Position numbers and translations under genes: made by a program. A stretch of DNA of 64,000 bases. Origin: Takifugu bimaculatus. Its lineage: Eukaryota; Chordata; Actinopteri; Tetraodontiformes; Tetraodontidae. Positions 22,061 to 36,180 of this stretch are shown here, in pieces. The stretch lies in contig CP034992.1 in the NCBI GenBank assembly GCA_004026145.2, positions 17,568,603-17,632,602 of the forward strand, in the 5' to 3' direction. Every line of letters starts with the position of its first letter. Position 1 is the first letter of the stretch. The notes under the pieces were generated by a model. That model did no database searches. It saw only the letters and a program-made list of their open reading frames with translations, and was not told the DNA's origin.

Positions 22061-25000
22061 TAACTAAACATGCTTTTACAGGCCGCTGATGATTACAGTA
22101 TTAATACAACCTGACCGATGTGTCAACAGCTGGATTTCACTTTGACATTCGGTGTACATTATACAAGAAAATCTAATTTTTCCTGATTTAACATTACTGT
22201 GCCATTTCTAAGTGTAGTGAAACTAATATTGAAGTCCATCTTCTACAAATGACCTGCTCCTTGGTAGCACATTAGGACGCTTTCATCAGCGCTGTTGTTG
22301 TTTTTCACACTGCAACGCTTCTCTTTTGCATACGATGATGTGGTGATTGTGCGTGTAAGCAGGGTTGAAATGAGTGGTGCTTAATGTGGTGGACAGTGAT
22401 CAGCAGCAGTCCACCCCCCCACAGCCCGCAGGCCATCTCATTTACCCCCTCTTTCTGGACAGACTGCAGCCAACACACCCGTCCAAGCTTCCAGTGTCCT
22501 GCCTGCAGCACACATTACTGCTAAATCAGCCACGGAGGGGTTTTCACGTTAAAGCTTCTAAATAAAAATAGATCTTCTCATGACTAATTCATGGAATTTT
22601 GAATTATGGCCGACAAATGCGAGAAATATTAGTACAACAAGCAAAATAAGCCATTAAGGCTCGTTCTGCAAAAATGAGATGCTTGAAAGAGAAGTGACCA
22701 GGTCAGAAGAAGCCTCCCCTCTGATTCACTCCAGGGAAAATATGTGCTGGAGCTGCAGGCCTGGAAGATGGATGGAGGGAGGGAGGGAGGGAGGGAGGGA
22801 GGGAGAAGGTGGTGGAGACGGGCCTGTTAAAACCCAGGCAGGGGTGCCATTCTGCAGCCCGCACAACTGCACCACACAGGGAGACAAAAGGTGAAGGGTA
22901 AGCAGGTCAAAACCCCCAACACACCCACCTACACACACACAGAGCTCATCTGCCACTCTCTCCTTTCAGCCCCCTGCCTCCTTCGCCTCCACCACCGACC
23001 AGCCAGCCTCTCTTTCACCAGGTGAAGGTTAACTGGCACCTTGTGCCGCCTAAAACAACAACAAAAGGAACGAGGAGCCACCGCGGCACTTTTAGCGGTT
23101 CAAAAGATGTCGGCACGCACGTTTCTGAGGACAACGCGCACTTCAAACACTTTGAATGATGCAACATGACAGCGCAACACTCAGCGTGGAGTTGGTGAAT
23201 TATGAAAATGGAAGTCGCGTTGGTGAAAGTCAGGGCCCCGGGCATAAGAAAAAGGATTTCGCAAACAAGACTTCTTTGTTTCCGTTAATGGCTGATATTT
23301 CTACCTGTTAAACAAACATATCATAACTGAATTGTTGTTATCACGCGTCATATTTCGACAGCAACTGCCCCAGAGGCTGGGAGGAGATCTCCCCCCCAGG
23401 GCAGAAAACATCATTATCATTATTATTGTTTGAGTTCTTTTTCCTTCCTTCTTTTTCAGTTAATGTTGCATTTACATGATGGATCTAGTATTGACTGAAT
23501 TATTTCTATACAGTCTGAATATGCAAATAGCTCATCAAAACAGTCAAAAATACACACCCTACATGCAATTATGTAAATTGTCTGTGCTTATCCATTCAGT
23601 TATTCATCCTTGTATTCGCTCATGCATTCATTTGCCATATTAGAGGCTGGCAGTGATGCTCTGAACGCTGCACGCTCTCTCTGCAGGCTCTGCGGACAGA
23701 CAATGGGCACGCGGAGCAAATCCCCCTCTCCAGTGCCGAGCTCCAAGTTGACCTGTGCACAGTACACACCACCATATGGAGAGGGGATGCTTTGGAGGGG
23801 CCCCACACACATGCACATGCACCTTTGCCGGAAAGTCTCAGTGTGCTGGTTTAACAGGTTCAGCTTCTTTCAGGATGTGTGAATAAAATTGAATTTTACA
23901 TCATAAATGTCATCAGAAACCTGCTTATTATGAAGAGAAATCAAGTTTTTCAAGAGCAAAATGTGATTACAGCGTTCAAGAGAAGCCCTGACGTGGTAAC
24001 TGATGATGGAAAAGAGGCGAATTCCTTCAAAGTGGCTCAAAAATGAAACAAAATTAAACACTAGATTTCCCTCAAGCGTGTGACCTCCGTTTTCTGCACT
24101 TGTCACACATGACTAAATGTTGCCCTCCATGTTTCCGTGTCCTAGCGAGCTCGTGACCGTGGGTGGGTCACTGCGGGGAATGATTTCCACAAGGACTGAC
24201 GGGAAAAACGTACATGCAATGTTCAGAACACATGGCTCTGATCAGGCCTGTGACCTCCGTGCAACATGTACTCACTAATTTTGCGCTTGCTTCCACATGG
24301 AAAGCGAGTGCAAAATTAAAGGTGACATGCAAAAAAAGAAACCAAACTCGGGAAATTCCAGTGCTGAACTTTGCCAGTCAAGAAGCCGAAGATTCGTCTC
24401 AGAAACGTTGAGGTAGCCAGGAGCTGGCTGGTGTGTTTTCAGGTGCTTGTCCTGTTGTGTCTCTGGAAGAGAGATAAAACTCAAGGGTGAGCTAAAATCA
24501 AGGGTTTGTTTTTTTCAGTTTAACCCAGTGGAACTAAACAAAAACCAGGAGTCGGTGTTGTAATGCAACGTTACACAAGAGGCGCTGATATAAAGCATCG
24601 CTGCAAGCTGAGCGTATGTCCTGTTGCGACACCCCGGGTGATTTAGAAATTTGTTTACCGGCGGAAGAAAGAACAGGAAGGAAATGGAGAAGACACACAG
24701 AGCACAGCAAAACACCCCTCCTCCAGAAAAAAACGAGTGAAGCAACCAGTTTGCAAGTCAACAGTGGGATTTTTCCAAACCGAAAGGTCTCGTTCCTACT
24801 TTGTCCTCACCCTTTCCCTAACCCAACTTTAGAGTAATTCATTTGTATAGCCTCATGCGGCCGTGCTGTCGAGCTAAAGAGAAATATTTGATGACTCTTA
24901 ACTGCAAAAGTGAGGAATATTTGCATCTAAGTGGTACCTTCAAGGTGTTTTCTTTCATAACTAACAGCAAAAATGCTTGCAAAAGAATCATCTAAAGTGT

Positions 25001-26859
25001 GTTGATTCCATTTAACCCTCTGAGCTCCCCACCACCACCTCCAGAGCGAGCGCACGTTGTCCCCCGTGCACCAGTGCATCAGCCACACGCAGGGCCTGCA
25101 AATGCTGTTTGCTGCATGTTTGGGTAAACTGCGTGACAAATTAGAGAGAAAAGGCCGAGGCCAGATACAGAGGAAACTCCCTCTTGGACGATGCCGTGCT
25201 GTATTATTAAAGAAAAACAGAGCAGGTCCCGGCGCTGGAACCTGCTAAGATGGGGGGGGGGGGACGTGCCGTGGATGATATGGAGATGACTGAACACACA
25301 CAGAGCGGCGAGCCAGTGGTGTGCAGGCAGCGTGGTGAGGCGCACGCTGAGGACGAGGTGCCTGGCTGCATAATTGGGAATTATTAAACAAGGCTCTAGC
25401 GGCGAGGTGATCGTGAAATTGTTGTGTTTTTTTTCCCTCCAGTCTTGAGGGATGAAGGAAAGAATTAAAATGTTACCCTTGGTTAGGAAGTGAGGGAGGG
25501 AATTGAAGAGTCTTGTCCCAAACCTCCCATGACTCAATTTCTCTTAAGAAACAATGGGAATGGATGTGGACGCGCGGCGAGACGAATGATGGGGTCTGCT
25601 GCTGCGGCCTGCTGTAAATTGCAATTGGAATAAATATTTCAGTTGCTACAGTACCGACATGATGAAATACAGGGAGAGACTTTGTCCATTTTTCTGTGTG
25701 TGACGGAAACCAACAGTTCTAACAAGTCAAGTGAGACAATGATGTGAAACATGCTTAAATAAATAATGTACAAGGGGGATGCATCCACGCATTTAAGCGT
25801 GACGCCGCCGCGAAGCCGTCAGAAAAACTCTTTATTTCTTGCTTTGAGTGAAACCTTTTCTTCTATGCTGTAGTAACGTTGATAATCATTTTAAGGCTAA
25901 TGAGGCTCCTGAGTGGCTCGGTGTAATTGGGAGGTGCTAAAGCACTCTCTGCTGTCTGTCAAGTGACACTGCAAAATCAATGACATTTGTCACGTAAAAA
26001 AAGAACTTTAAACGATGAATATGGAGCTCATGTAGCACTGGCCAGGTTCTACCAGGTTCCCCCAGGACAGAACGACCAGCAGTTTGTTACTGGTGTGATT
26101 CCAGTATGTTACTGGAACACATTAGTAGGAACAAAAGAATAAAAAGAAAACTGACTTCAGCTATGATTTGTTTTTCTTTCCTGGAACTCCATGACTAATT
26201 GGGGAAAAAAAAGCCTTATTGTTACAAGATTTGAACATTAATTTTTACGCTGGGATGATGGATTCTGCAGGTTCCCAGTGAGAGCGCATGAGGCCTGTGA
26301 GCATTCAAACAACATGTTGGTGATGAAGAAGCCGGCCACATCTGTAGGTTTTAATCTCTGGGCTCAGTGACGGTGCACAGCAGGTGGTGAAGGACAGATG
26401 AGGATTCACACCTCTCACCGGGCTGGAAACAGTTGTTGCATATCTGCTCAAATTAAAATGAATCAAGACAAAAATTCCCCTGAAAATCTCATCGGGTGAT
26501 GATATGATGTTGTTGTCAGTTCTTCTGATTCCTCAAAATGTCCTGAAGGAGCTGCGAAGCACCCACGTTCCCCTGGTTCCATCAAACGGGAGACAAAAGT
26601 TTGCAAAGAAAAGCAAATCAGAGGAGTGTGACAGGAGGCACGCGTCTCTGAAATGAGTTCATCTCGCTGGAATCATTAGTTTGGAGCTGTGAGCAGAACA
26701 TTTTCCTGTACAGCCGCGCTTCCAAATCACAATGCAATAATGTTTTCCAGCATAATCTAAAATGATGTTGGAGAAAAAAGACGACGTGGCAAAGGAGCAG
26801 AGGATGTCAGTGATTGTCCTATATTGCTCATGCTCTCATGGATTACTTAATTATCAGCC
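22061..26859. other. intergenic, no gene recognised
   Basis: It contains a (GGGA)n array at 22768-22805 that can form a G-quadruplex on the + strand. An element-like stretch at about 23460-23590 has an octamer ATGCAAAT at 23521-23528. A G run lies at about 25252-25262. I saw no exon with protein similarity. Confidence 0.45.
22768..22805 (+). repeat. (GGGA)n microsatellite
   Basis: About eight GGGA units, with consecutive G3 tracts separated by one A, which fits a G-quadruplex pattern. Confidence 0.9.
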
Positions 26860-27560
26860 CGTGCCGACGTTCTGCTCTGTTAATGGTAGGCAATATGGCC
26901 TTTACCTCACTTAAGGAATAAATTGTATTGCTCCATCTCTCACCATCTTGTAGTGAACATCCGCTCCCACACACATATAAACAGGCTTCCTCTTCTCTCT
27001 TCACTGCTCATATAGATCATTTAAACCGGGATGGGATGGTTACTGAAGCAAAATCCCAACGATATCCGGCGCTATTTTACAATAACACTTTCTTTAATTG
27101 GCTGTCTCTGCCTATTTCGCCACAACCCGTTTTATTCGTCTTTGCAAAAATCAGAGCCGGGATTGTCGTTGACACACGCTGGGTTTATCATTGTGAATCA
27201 CGAGGAGGGGGGCTTCTCGGGGAAATTGCTATTGGCTCAGTGGGGAACATTGTTGTGAGTAGAGTTTGGCAAGATTAAAAAACTATAGGCATTGAGATAA
27301 TCAGAAACTTTGGCTGTGGCAGCTGGAGGCTCGGCTTACGTAAATATGAAAATTACCGCCTTTAGGATGGTGGAGGCCAGGCGGAGGATCACATTCAGCT
27401 CCACGTGCATCGCCCGCACCGCTTCAGAAACAGTTTATTTACACCGCTCCAACATTTTATCACCTATAGCCTTCCCATTAATCTTTGACGAGGCAATAGT
27501 GAGAAAGCAACTTTTATATCTAAGAAAAGTGAGCAAGCAGTGAGTTAACCAATTAAAAAG
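26860..27560. other. candidate conserved non-coding element
   Basis: AT-rich, non-repetitive sequence with TTAAT, ATTTAAA and ATTAAAA cores and no supported coding frame. The open frames within it do not resemble known proteins. Called from texture only. Confidence 0.3.
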
Positions 27561-28559
27561 CATCAAAACTTTAAAAAAAACCAGCCAGTCTTGCATACGT
27601 GAGGCCTAGCATCAAGCTGGCCTAAAGGCTACCTGGTTTAGTTGCTGGTTTAGTGACGCCTAGTGGCCACTTCCGATGTTTTACTAAACCAAAGCATTTT
27701 CTAATTGACATTTGCACGTACAACCTTCAAACACATGATTTTAGAGGCTCATCAAGTGATCGTATCATCCGCATCAGCCAGACCTCCAGCCAACTCGAGA
27801 AATCAAGTAACAGATTGGCTGTAAATTTAGCCAATCAGAGCGCAGCAAACTGGCTGTGGGTGGAGCATTTGGTGTGACCAGCCCATAAAGAAACACATTT
27901 ACATGTGACGTTCATATTTAGCTTCATTTGCCTGCATGATCTGATAACGTCGAATGTCGTGTAATGGGATTTTGGCATTCGAGAATAAAAACGAGTTGAT
28001 CCATCGACCATTAGGATGGACGGTGGCAGATAAATGTTGCAGCCGTTTAGCAGGATCTCCCCATATTTACTCTGACAGAGCAGAGCAGAAGCAGACGGCA
28101 GGAACCAAATGAGCCTCAGGATAGGCCAGAAGATCTGAACAAGACCAGACAAATATCAAACAAATATTACAATTCCAGCAGTTTATCTGGTCTAGATATG
28201 GCAGAATATGGACGGGGGGGATTAAGAATATCTGAGTATGGAAGTTTTATAACTGCTCCTTAGATAACATACATCTATAACAAAGAGCAATTCAACCAGG
28301 AGGTACTGAGTCAGAGCGGGGACGCCTGCAGTGAGCAGCTACAATGGATGACCACAACTAGAGCTCTGGGAGGGCACTGAGGTAGTCTGACACCATTTTA
28401 AACAGTCCATTGACCTCATCATGAGGTTCACTCTCAGCGGGAAGTCTCCTCTCTTTGATACTTACTCTGCAGTCCACTGCCGCTAACGGTCCGTTGGCTA
28501 AAACGGGCGCTCTCGTTCAGCAGGTGCGAGTGTTTCCCCTCACACGTGCTTGTTTGGAG

Positions 28560-29480
28560 AAAATTTACAGCTTTAATATCCACTCACAGATCTTATGCCA
28601 GAGGATTATTGAACATTAATTACATTAGCATTTTCACTCTGACAACAAGGTGGCTCCTTATCTGTGATCTTCAAACTGTGACTGGGAACTATTGATCTGG
28701 GCCATGTTGTCATTCAGATGATAATTAGCAGCGGGTGAGAGGTCATCCTCCAATCCCTTTGAACATCTGGATGCGAGTTCCTCAAGGACAATGGGAGCTG
28801 CAGGATGCTGCCAGTCTTTCCAGGCCGCCACATCTTTATGTGCCAAAGTCCATTATACAATTTGTCTAATTAATTCCCACATTCCGGCGGAGCAGCACAA
28901 CACACAGCGAGGGGAGAGCGGCGTGAGCGGTCCAGCCCGACAACAGCTACGCGCGGAGGCAGCAGCGATGCACCTGCTGCCAGGTTTAACCCTCTCTGTC
29001 TGTGGTGAACGGGGCCGTTCAGCTAAACAGGAGAGAGAAGGCGTTCGCATTAGTTCTGTTCTCAGTGCACATTTTACTTTTCCACCATCTTATCTTCTCG
29101 ACAACACTATTGCATTAATCAAAAGAAATTCTGTGTGAACAGTACAGCATGAGTGTGCCAGAGCTTTAGAGGTGGCGCTATCGCAGGTTAGCCTTATCTA
29201 TAATTAAAACTGTATTTTAACGACATGCAAATGGAGATATTAGCAGACCTAACATATATCCTTCTCAGCGTGGCGGGGAAACGGTTCAAAAGAATCATTT
29301 TACAGACATCCTGATTTGCAAAAAAGTATTGTAATGTATTCTTTCGCGTGAGTAAATAAAGGTTCCTCTCCGTGGGTGCATTAAATTCTGTCGCCACTGC
29401 ATTTATGTTATCATTAATGCGATGAATAATTCCGTTTGCACACTGCAAAAGTGCTTACAGCAGAACTTTGAAAGAATCAA
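28560..29480. other. candidate conserved non-coding element cluster
   Basis: This long, non-repetitive stretch has many homeodomain-type cores (TAATTA at about 28868, ATTAAT, TTAATG) and a perfect octamer ATGCAAAT at 29225-29232. The part from about 29050 to 29460 is the most enhancer-like piece of the desert by eye. No coding frame with similarity was found. Confidence 0.4.
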
Positions 29481-29889
29481 CAGAACAAATTGTGTGAGAG
29501 ATTCCTAAATGGTCTTGTTTAAGTGTGGAAAAAATAATCTGCTTCCTTTTCTTCTTGCAGTGTTCCATGCCAGGCCCAACCGCTATGCTTGACCACCCCG
29601 AACAAAGGTGCATTAATCCGCTCGGAGGAAGGGCCACAGAAGACAACAGATGTTACTCTGGTGCAAAGGCAGCACCGATAAGGACTGGAGAAAACAGAGG
29701 AGTGTCTGTTTGAGTCTGTCACTTATTATGCCCTGTAAAAAGCAACATGAAGAGCCCGCGGTCCTGTTTGTCAGGCAGGCTGAGCTGTTGTTGCAGCAGG
29801 AAGCAGCTTATCGCGCCTTCTGATAACATACAGGAATGTAAATGAACTGCTAAACTGTACTTGATCCAAATGTGTAAGGCACAAATGTA

Positions 29890-29929
29890 GGTGGGTGTGG
29901 GTGTGTGTGGGTGTGTGTGTGTGTGTGTG
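29890..29929. repeat. (GT)n microsatellite, imperfect
   Basis: GT dinucleotides interrupted by GGG triplets. Confidence 0.9.
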
Positions 29930-30079
29930 CCTGGGGAGGATGCACACAAACAATGCAAACATTGCCCCCTTGTGGTACGTGTTCACTTAATATCCAAACT
30001 TTGACATGGGCAGTAATTCCAAGTTATTAAACATTTTGATACATTCAAACCTCGGACTCCTGACCCATTTCTATCCATC

Positions 30080-30103
30080 GCTCTCTCGTTCTCTCTCTCT
30101 CTC

Positions 30104-30141
<38 letters not shown>
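30080..30141. repeat. (CT)n microsatellite
   Basis: CT dinucleotides with single G interruptions (CTCGCT), about 60 bases. Confidence 0.95.
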
Positions 30142-33100
30142 ATTAGAGCGGTGTTGATTTCAATGTCATTTAAAGTCACGGCTCTAATTTATTGGCTCCT
30201 TAATACTGATGGACAAAGGTCGTGAGCAGTGCTGTGAGGCGTTCTTTCAGGTTTATCTGCACGGGTCATTAACCTTGACCCTGGTGTAAATGCACTTCAG
30301 TCGGCTGAAGCTCCCCCATCCTGCATGTGCTCGTCTCCACGCCGCCAAGAAGTATCTCCCAGCGACAGCCACTCACAACGCTGCCCTGTTAGCTCAAGTA
30401 CTTTAAACTTGCCTTAATTGTCACATGGCAGCCAACACAGCTCTCTTAATTGATCTGACCTTTCACAGCGCTTTCTAATTTCCAATCCCACTTTCATTGT
30501 TCCATCTGGCCACTTTAAAAGGCGACATCTGGTTGACTGTACTTTGCCCGGTGATCTCTGTACAGTTATTTTTAAGCTTAATATATTCTTCAACAGATGT
30601 TATTTTTTTATATAGGTGAGTGAGGACTGAACTCTAAATGCCAGCCTGTAACATTTTCATCCAGTCAAATAGTGACGCCAAGATTTAGGAAACTAAGGTT
30701 TTCCTATTTTACCGAAACGTCTTCAAATATTAAAATGATTTATTTGTGTTTGTGAGCAAAGTATTGCTTTGTGATTCATTCTCGCTGCTGTAATATGGCC
30801 CTTTTCTCCAGCAGTGTCAGAATATCTAAATAATTCCTCCAGTATCAGACCTTAGCTTTCTTCTTCTTCTTCTCTTCTCTCAAAGTGATTAAAAAGCTTT
30901 TCTGTCGAGCTGTTATTTGCACATCAGTTCCACCATAGGGCATCTTTTTCTTAGCACATCCTCAGCAAGATTTCAGTAACTTCAAGCAGCAGCAGGTCTG
31001 TCCTCCTTCTCATTCTCTTCTTTAATCCTTTGTCTGCTTTTGCTCTTTATCAGCCAACATGGACAGTGTGTCGCACTTCTACATTTCATCCACTCGATAA
31101 AGTTCCTATACGCAGTGTTTTGATGAGGAGATAGTTCAACCTGCAGGCTGTTAAATTAGTCCCATATAATTGACTGATTAAAACTGATTGACTGCTGAAA
31201 TATAATGACAGATTATGGACTCTTTGCCCTGCTATTTTCTTACTTTAGGACACCCTAAAACCAAAGTAAAATCATTGATAACATTTCCTTGAGTGGGTAA
31301 AGTTCTTTCATCAAAACACTTTGAAATTGATCCGCGTTATTATATCTCATATTGATAAACCTGTAGTAGAAATTCCAAGTGCTTTGTGCTTGTTTAATTA
31401 TTTTAGTTTGATAACGAACCGTCTTAGTCTCACCGGACTTGTGGGATTGACGTGCGGCAGCCTCAAGGTCAGGATGTGCTGTTCTCCTGGAAGCCTGCAG
31501 CCACTGATAGACACGTCTTCCCTCTAGAGTCGTACTGGAGCAAACACACCACAGAACATCTGCTCTCAACCGGCCCTGATGGAGCCACACTGACACAGAA
31601 CGCCCACCTCGCCACCTAATTCCCAGGCCGAGGCCAGATGGCGGCCCGCGCCGCAGCTCCCTCGCCTCCGTGTCCCGGACAAATCAGGAGGTGGAATGGC
31701 CTGCAGGTACCGCCCCAGGCAGGCCTGTGCCACTCACCGCTGACCACCCTCTGGTGGCTTCCAATGTTCCTTCCTGTCAAAAGACAAATTGTTCAACAGA
31801 CTGCTCTTTTATGAATTCACCCTGCGGTCCGTTTTTCAAAAGAGGTTAAGGAAAATCCTTGGCCTGAGCCGCTCAACTTTGAGACAGAACTCTGTTCTCT
31901 GGAAAGTTGCAAGGTCTGGGCTCGGAGCGGCGAAATCACCGCTGAGGACTCTCGGCTTCTCCACAATGTCAGACAGCTACTCCAGCTGGCACAGGCGGCT
32001 CTCTACAGGCCGCCGCGTTTGACCTCTGAATTATATGCTCTGATGCCATCACAAACAGGAACTCCGATGAGAACGAGGGAAGAACCTATTTTGTGGTCAT
32101 CCTGGAGCCATTTTATGAAACATAGAGAAGCAAATAAGCACGAACATTTAAAAAAGGCTCCATTTTCATCTCCTGAAAAGTGTTTATTTGCTGTCAAGTT
32201 CCAGAAGTGAACACTTACGTTTGAAAAAGGATAAACACAAGTGAGTGAGGTTAACCACTAGCAGATTCTGAGGAGGTCGAAATGTCTCAGGAGCTGCTTT
32301 TACTCACCTGCTTTCCAGTCATTTTACGCTGCTGGATCTCACTTTCAGGGGGGGCTGAGCAGTTTCTAGCAGCGGAGTCATCTTTTACAGGTGACCCGGT
32401 TACAAATGCCACCACAGATCAGAGATACAAGTGTGATTAATCTCTGCTGACACCCTGACGGCACCTTTTTTATGCAGCTTTTCATCTTGAGACTGCCCAA
32501 AAGAGCTGTGTGGCAGAAATAGACTGTAGCTCTAATGACAGTAAAATCTGCCTGCTGGATGCCTGCGATATTTGCTCAATTAACCTTAGTGCTATTTCTG
32601 GTGATACCCCAGGTTTGCTCTAATTCATGTAGAAGTATGAGAGCTGTAGAGCACACAGGAGGCATTCTTTCCCATTAAGCTCTACCTGTTCATACAGCTG
32701 CCAGCGTATTTACATTATGCATAACTGTGGTATGTGGCCGTTTATTCTTAATGCTATTCTTATATACTTGAAAAGTGCACCCAGCTTTTCTAATAGGTCA
32801 CAATATACATGTCACATCATTTTTATTAAAGCTTTGTCTTCTATTAAAACAGATTTAAATAAAGACATATACGCTGTTTTAGCCCAATAATTTGCAATAA
32901 TAGTGTCTGTTAGTGGACTGGAACAGGATCCTCCTCTATAAACAGATGCCTGAATACTTTTGAATGAATATTTTCTCCTCTTAACAAGTCCTATAAATAC
33001 TAAATACAAGTCCTGTAAATACTATAAACATCAAGTGAAGCACCACTGAAGGAGCCATGAAAGTGTTTCAAATATGGAGCTATTAGGAAAAAGCTGCATC

Positions 33101-33499
33101 GTCAGGATGACTCAACAGCCTCTGCTGACACGGGGAACCATTTATTTCCAAGCGTGTTTACTGTAAAAGCAACATCCTGGAGAAGCACCGTGCAAGAGCA
33201 CACTTGACCATGTGACACACTTGTGGAGACAGAGAGGTAGAAACATCTCGAGCCAAGCAGGACGGTGAAATGATCTCTGCCACCGGAGCTGCATGATGGA
33301 AGTGGTGCCTGTGTATTTAGGCTCTCGCCACTTGTGTGTGTTTACGTCTTTGAGGTGTGGTTTCAGCTGTCTCGTCACTTCAGAGCTGAAGGCCTTTCAG
33401 AGGGGAGATGGTTGGTGCTGCGGGGGGAGGCGGGGGTGCTGCTCCTCTACCTCCAGTCCCTCATGATCTCACCGCTCTGCCAGAGTATATCAGGCTAAA

Positions 33500-34440
33500 G
33501 CAGCGTGATCATTAAATGCCCATGCTGCAAATCTTTTTAATTATTCTCCTTCCTCCGCGGCCTGTTTAATGAGAGGACTCTCCACAGATAATGCAGGTAA
33601 TTGAACAATGGGATTCACCCATTCAATTATTGACCATTGATTCAAGGCTTGACGTGTAATTCTCAGCAGTAGCTGCAGGGCTCAGCATTCAAAAATATGT
33701 TATATGTTATATTACAGCTCTCCAGTGGTAGGAGGGGGGGCTGATTCAAATGATTTCAGTTTATATTTGGCTGGTCTGTTGTCTGTACTTGCTGAGGAAC
33801 ACGTAGCTGATGTCCAAGACATACTGCAAATAATCACTGTTTGTTTGGCATTAAAGCTCATTTCCACACCATTTCCTTTTTTCCCCCTAGTTATTCTTGT
33901 AATAAATGCACAATTGTTGATCTTTTAAGTGTTTTTCAAGTATTCTGGGGGTGCCAGATCCAGTCCCCGAATGGCCATAATCCAGCCGGGTTTTCCATCC
34001 TGCCAGATAGACCAGCTATCACCTGGGATCCTCTCTGGAGGAAGCTTTTTCTGCCTGGTAGGACAGAAAACCCGGCTCTGCGCATCCTCCTCTGATGTTA
34101 TATCAGCTCTCATTTACATCATTTACTCTGCTCAGGTCTCTGACAGTACGTGTTTTAATCACTGCTAGCGTTAGCAACAGGTTTCACAACTAAGTGTTTT
34201 GCCCTCTGAATAATGACGATTAATTATCCTCTGATATGAAAACATGCAATAAACATCTAAATACAAACATTTCTAGACACAAGCTTTGAGATTTTACTGG
34301 AGGAATGAATAAAACCCAGTTACCAGTGGGTAAAGGTTCCCCAGTTTGACTGAATTTCAAACCTGAGGGCTAAATCTACAAACTGCAGAATAAACCCCAG
34401 AGAGAGGCCAAATTCCCCCACTGATCATCCAATTTGGTTG
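33500..34440. other. intergenic, with a candidate non-coding element at 33,520-33,700
   Basis: The 33,520-33,700 portion is AT-rich with TTTAATTATT, GTAATTGAACAATGG (SOX-like ACAAT core) and TTCAATTATTGACC words. The rest is ordinary unique sequence with no supported gene. Confidence 0.35.
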
Positions 34441-34446
34441 ATAGCA

Positions 34447-34448
<2 letters not shown>

Positions 34449-34511
<63 letters not shown>

Positions 34512-34531
34512 CGTGGGTGGTGTGTGTGTGC
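34449..34531. repeat. (GT)n microsatellite
   Basis: About 29 perfect GT units to 34507, then an imperfect GT/GC tail. Confidence 0.95.
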
Positions 34532-34844
34532 GTCTCAGAGGAATCCTTCATCACGCTGCGTCGTTGCGGCGGCCCACATTGAACCAGCACATTAATCATA
34601 AGCAGACAAACGGCGTGTTGTGTCTGTCGGTAATTGTGACTCTCAACCACACTTAGCCTATAGCTACTCCCAACACGAGCTGATAAACAACTCTATTACA
34701 GCTGTGCATGTAGGACACGTTCAGCAGGACAACAACAGCCAGGCTCTTCCTTCAGTCAGGAAATAGCGCTGCTTTTACAGAGGAGACCATATTTTCCCAA
34801 CAGCAGCTGTCAGAAAATGCTGGTGGAAATAGTGTTAAACGCTG

Positions 34845-34846
<2 letters not shown>

Positions 34847-34895
<49 letters not shown>
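34847..34895. repeat. (CA)n microsatellite
   Basis: About 24 CA units. It lies about 340 bases from a (GT)n array of opposite sense, so the two arrays form a long imperfect inverted repeat. Confidence 0.95.
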
Positions 34896-34897
<2 letters not shown>

Positions 34898-36180
34898 CAC
34901 TTCACTGGTGAAATTCACACCTCCAGCTTGAGTCATTATCATAATTGTTACCAAATAGTGTGGCTCCAAAGTTTTAATTGCACTACCATTAATTTTCAAT
35001 CTGAACGAGTCCCTCGCAAAGACAATTTAATTCCCAAATCGACATCCACGCTAAAAAAAGATCTGATATAAACACGCGGATAAAAAGAATAATAATAATA
35101 ATAATATCTCAAGGGCCAACTTGTAGGAACAAAGCGAGGAGGGAAATTGTTTCAGCGCGGTTTCGAGGCAGGCGAACTGTGGGAGCAGTTCCTCCTCCAA
35201 GGCTTTAAAACAAATATGCCCTTCAAGTGACGCGTTATCATCATCTGTGCACTGCAAATAAACCAGGCTTTGCCTCATTTCTCTCCAAGATAAAAGACCG
35301 GTCATTTGAGTATAATGGTCAGGGCCAGCCGGATGAAATAATAAACCATTCATTAAACCGAGCACACAAGTGGTAACTTTTCTAATAAAAAGATTCTGGA
35401 AGTTTAATTAATAGCGGTCGTTAGCGCTCGTTTAAAACTTATCGATTTAGGCATAACAATATGTTAAAATAATGTATCCTGCAGCAGTCACGGCCCTCCC
35501 CCGGCGGGGGCCCCTCTTCGCGCCACAATGTAATCAACAGATTGTTAGACATGCATTTTCTGAGCCGCTGACAAGGGCTGATGAATGGGGTCGAAGGGAG
35601 CCTTCCTAATCCATCCATTGCTGCAATTTATTATCTTATTTTAATTGTATACACAAACATTGAGGTGATTTAGGTGACACAGTGGAAAGATGAAATCCGT
35701 TTATATTAAAAGGGTTGCTCACCCCTGGAGCTCACTGCCAGCAGCACCTTTCAATGACTGCTTTTAACAACATGGTTATTGTTTTATTGATCAGGGTTTT
35801 ATTACAGATTTGACACCCATGTTATGTGTTAATCGAACCGCATATAATTTTTTGACACATATTTTACGAGATTATGACTGCAATTAATTTAATAACTATT
35901 ATTTTTTCGGCGATTTCAGCCTTAACGAGGTTTGCGGGAGAGTGCTTCCATTCGTCTTGGCCCTGTTGTCACTCATGCACTCTCCGGCACGGTGGCGCGG
36001 AGCGTGACCTTAATGGAAGCCGGGGAAATGGCCAATCGAGCTAGCGTCCACACTCGCCAGCCCATTGCGGAGCCTCCCTCTTTTGTTCTAGGAAGTGATA
36101 TCACTATTAAGGAAGCCATTCATAGCCATATAATTCCTCCTTTCTACACTTAAAGGCTCCCAGCTTATGGGAAAATTATA
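34896..36180. other. intergenic; candidate conserved non-coding elements at 35,380-35,700 and 35,780-36,170
   Basis: After an (AAT)n tract at about 35086-35106, two unique AT-rich stretches carry dense TTAATTAAT, ATCGAT, AACAAT and ATTTAAT motifs plus a GC-rich palindromic word near 35500-35515. Neither contains a plausible coding exon. Confidence 0.4.

Larger units (their letters stand above)
29481..33499. other. intergenic, no gene recognised
   Basis: It holds a GT-rich array at 29890-29929 and a CT array at 30080-30141. The remainder is moderately AT-rich unique sequence. No exon, RNA gene or mobile element was recognised. Confidence 0.45.
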
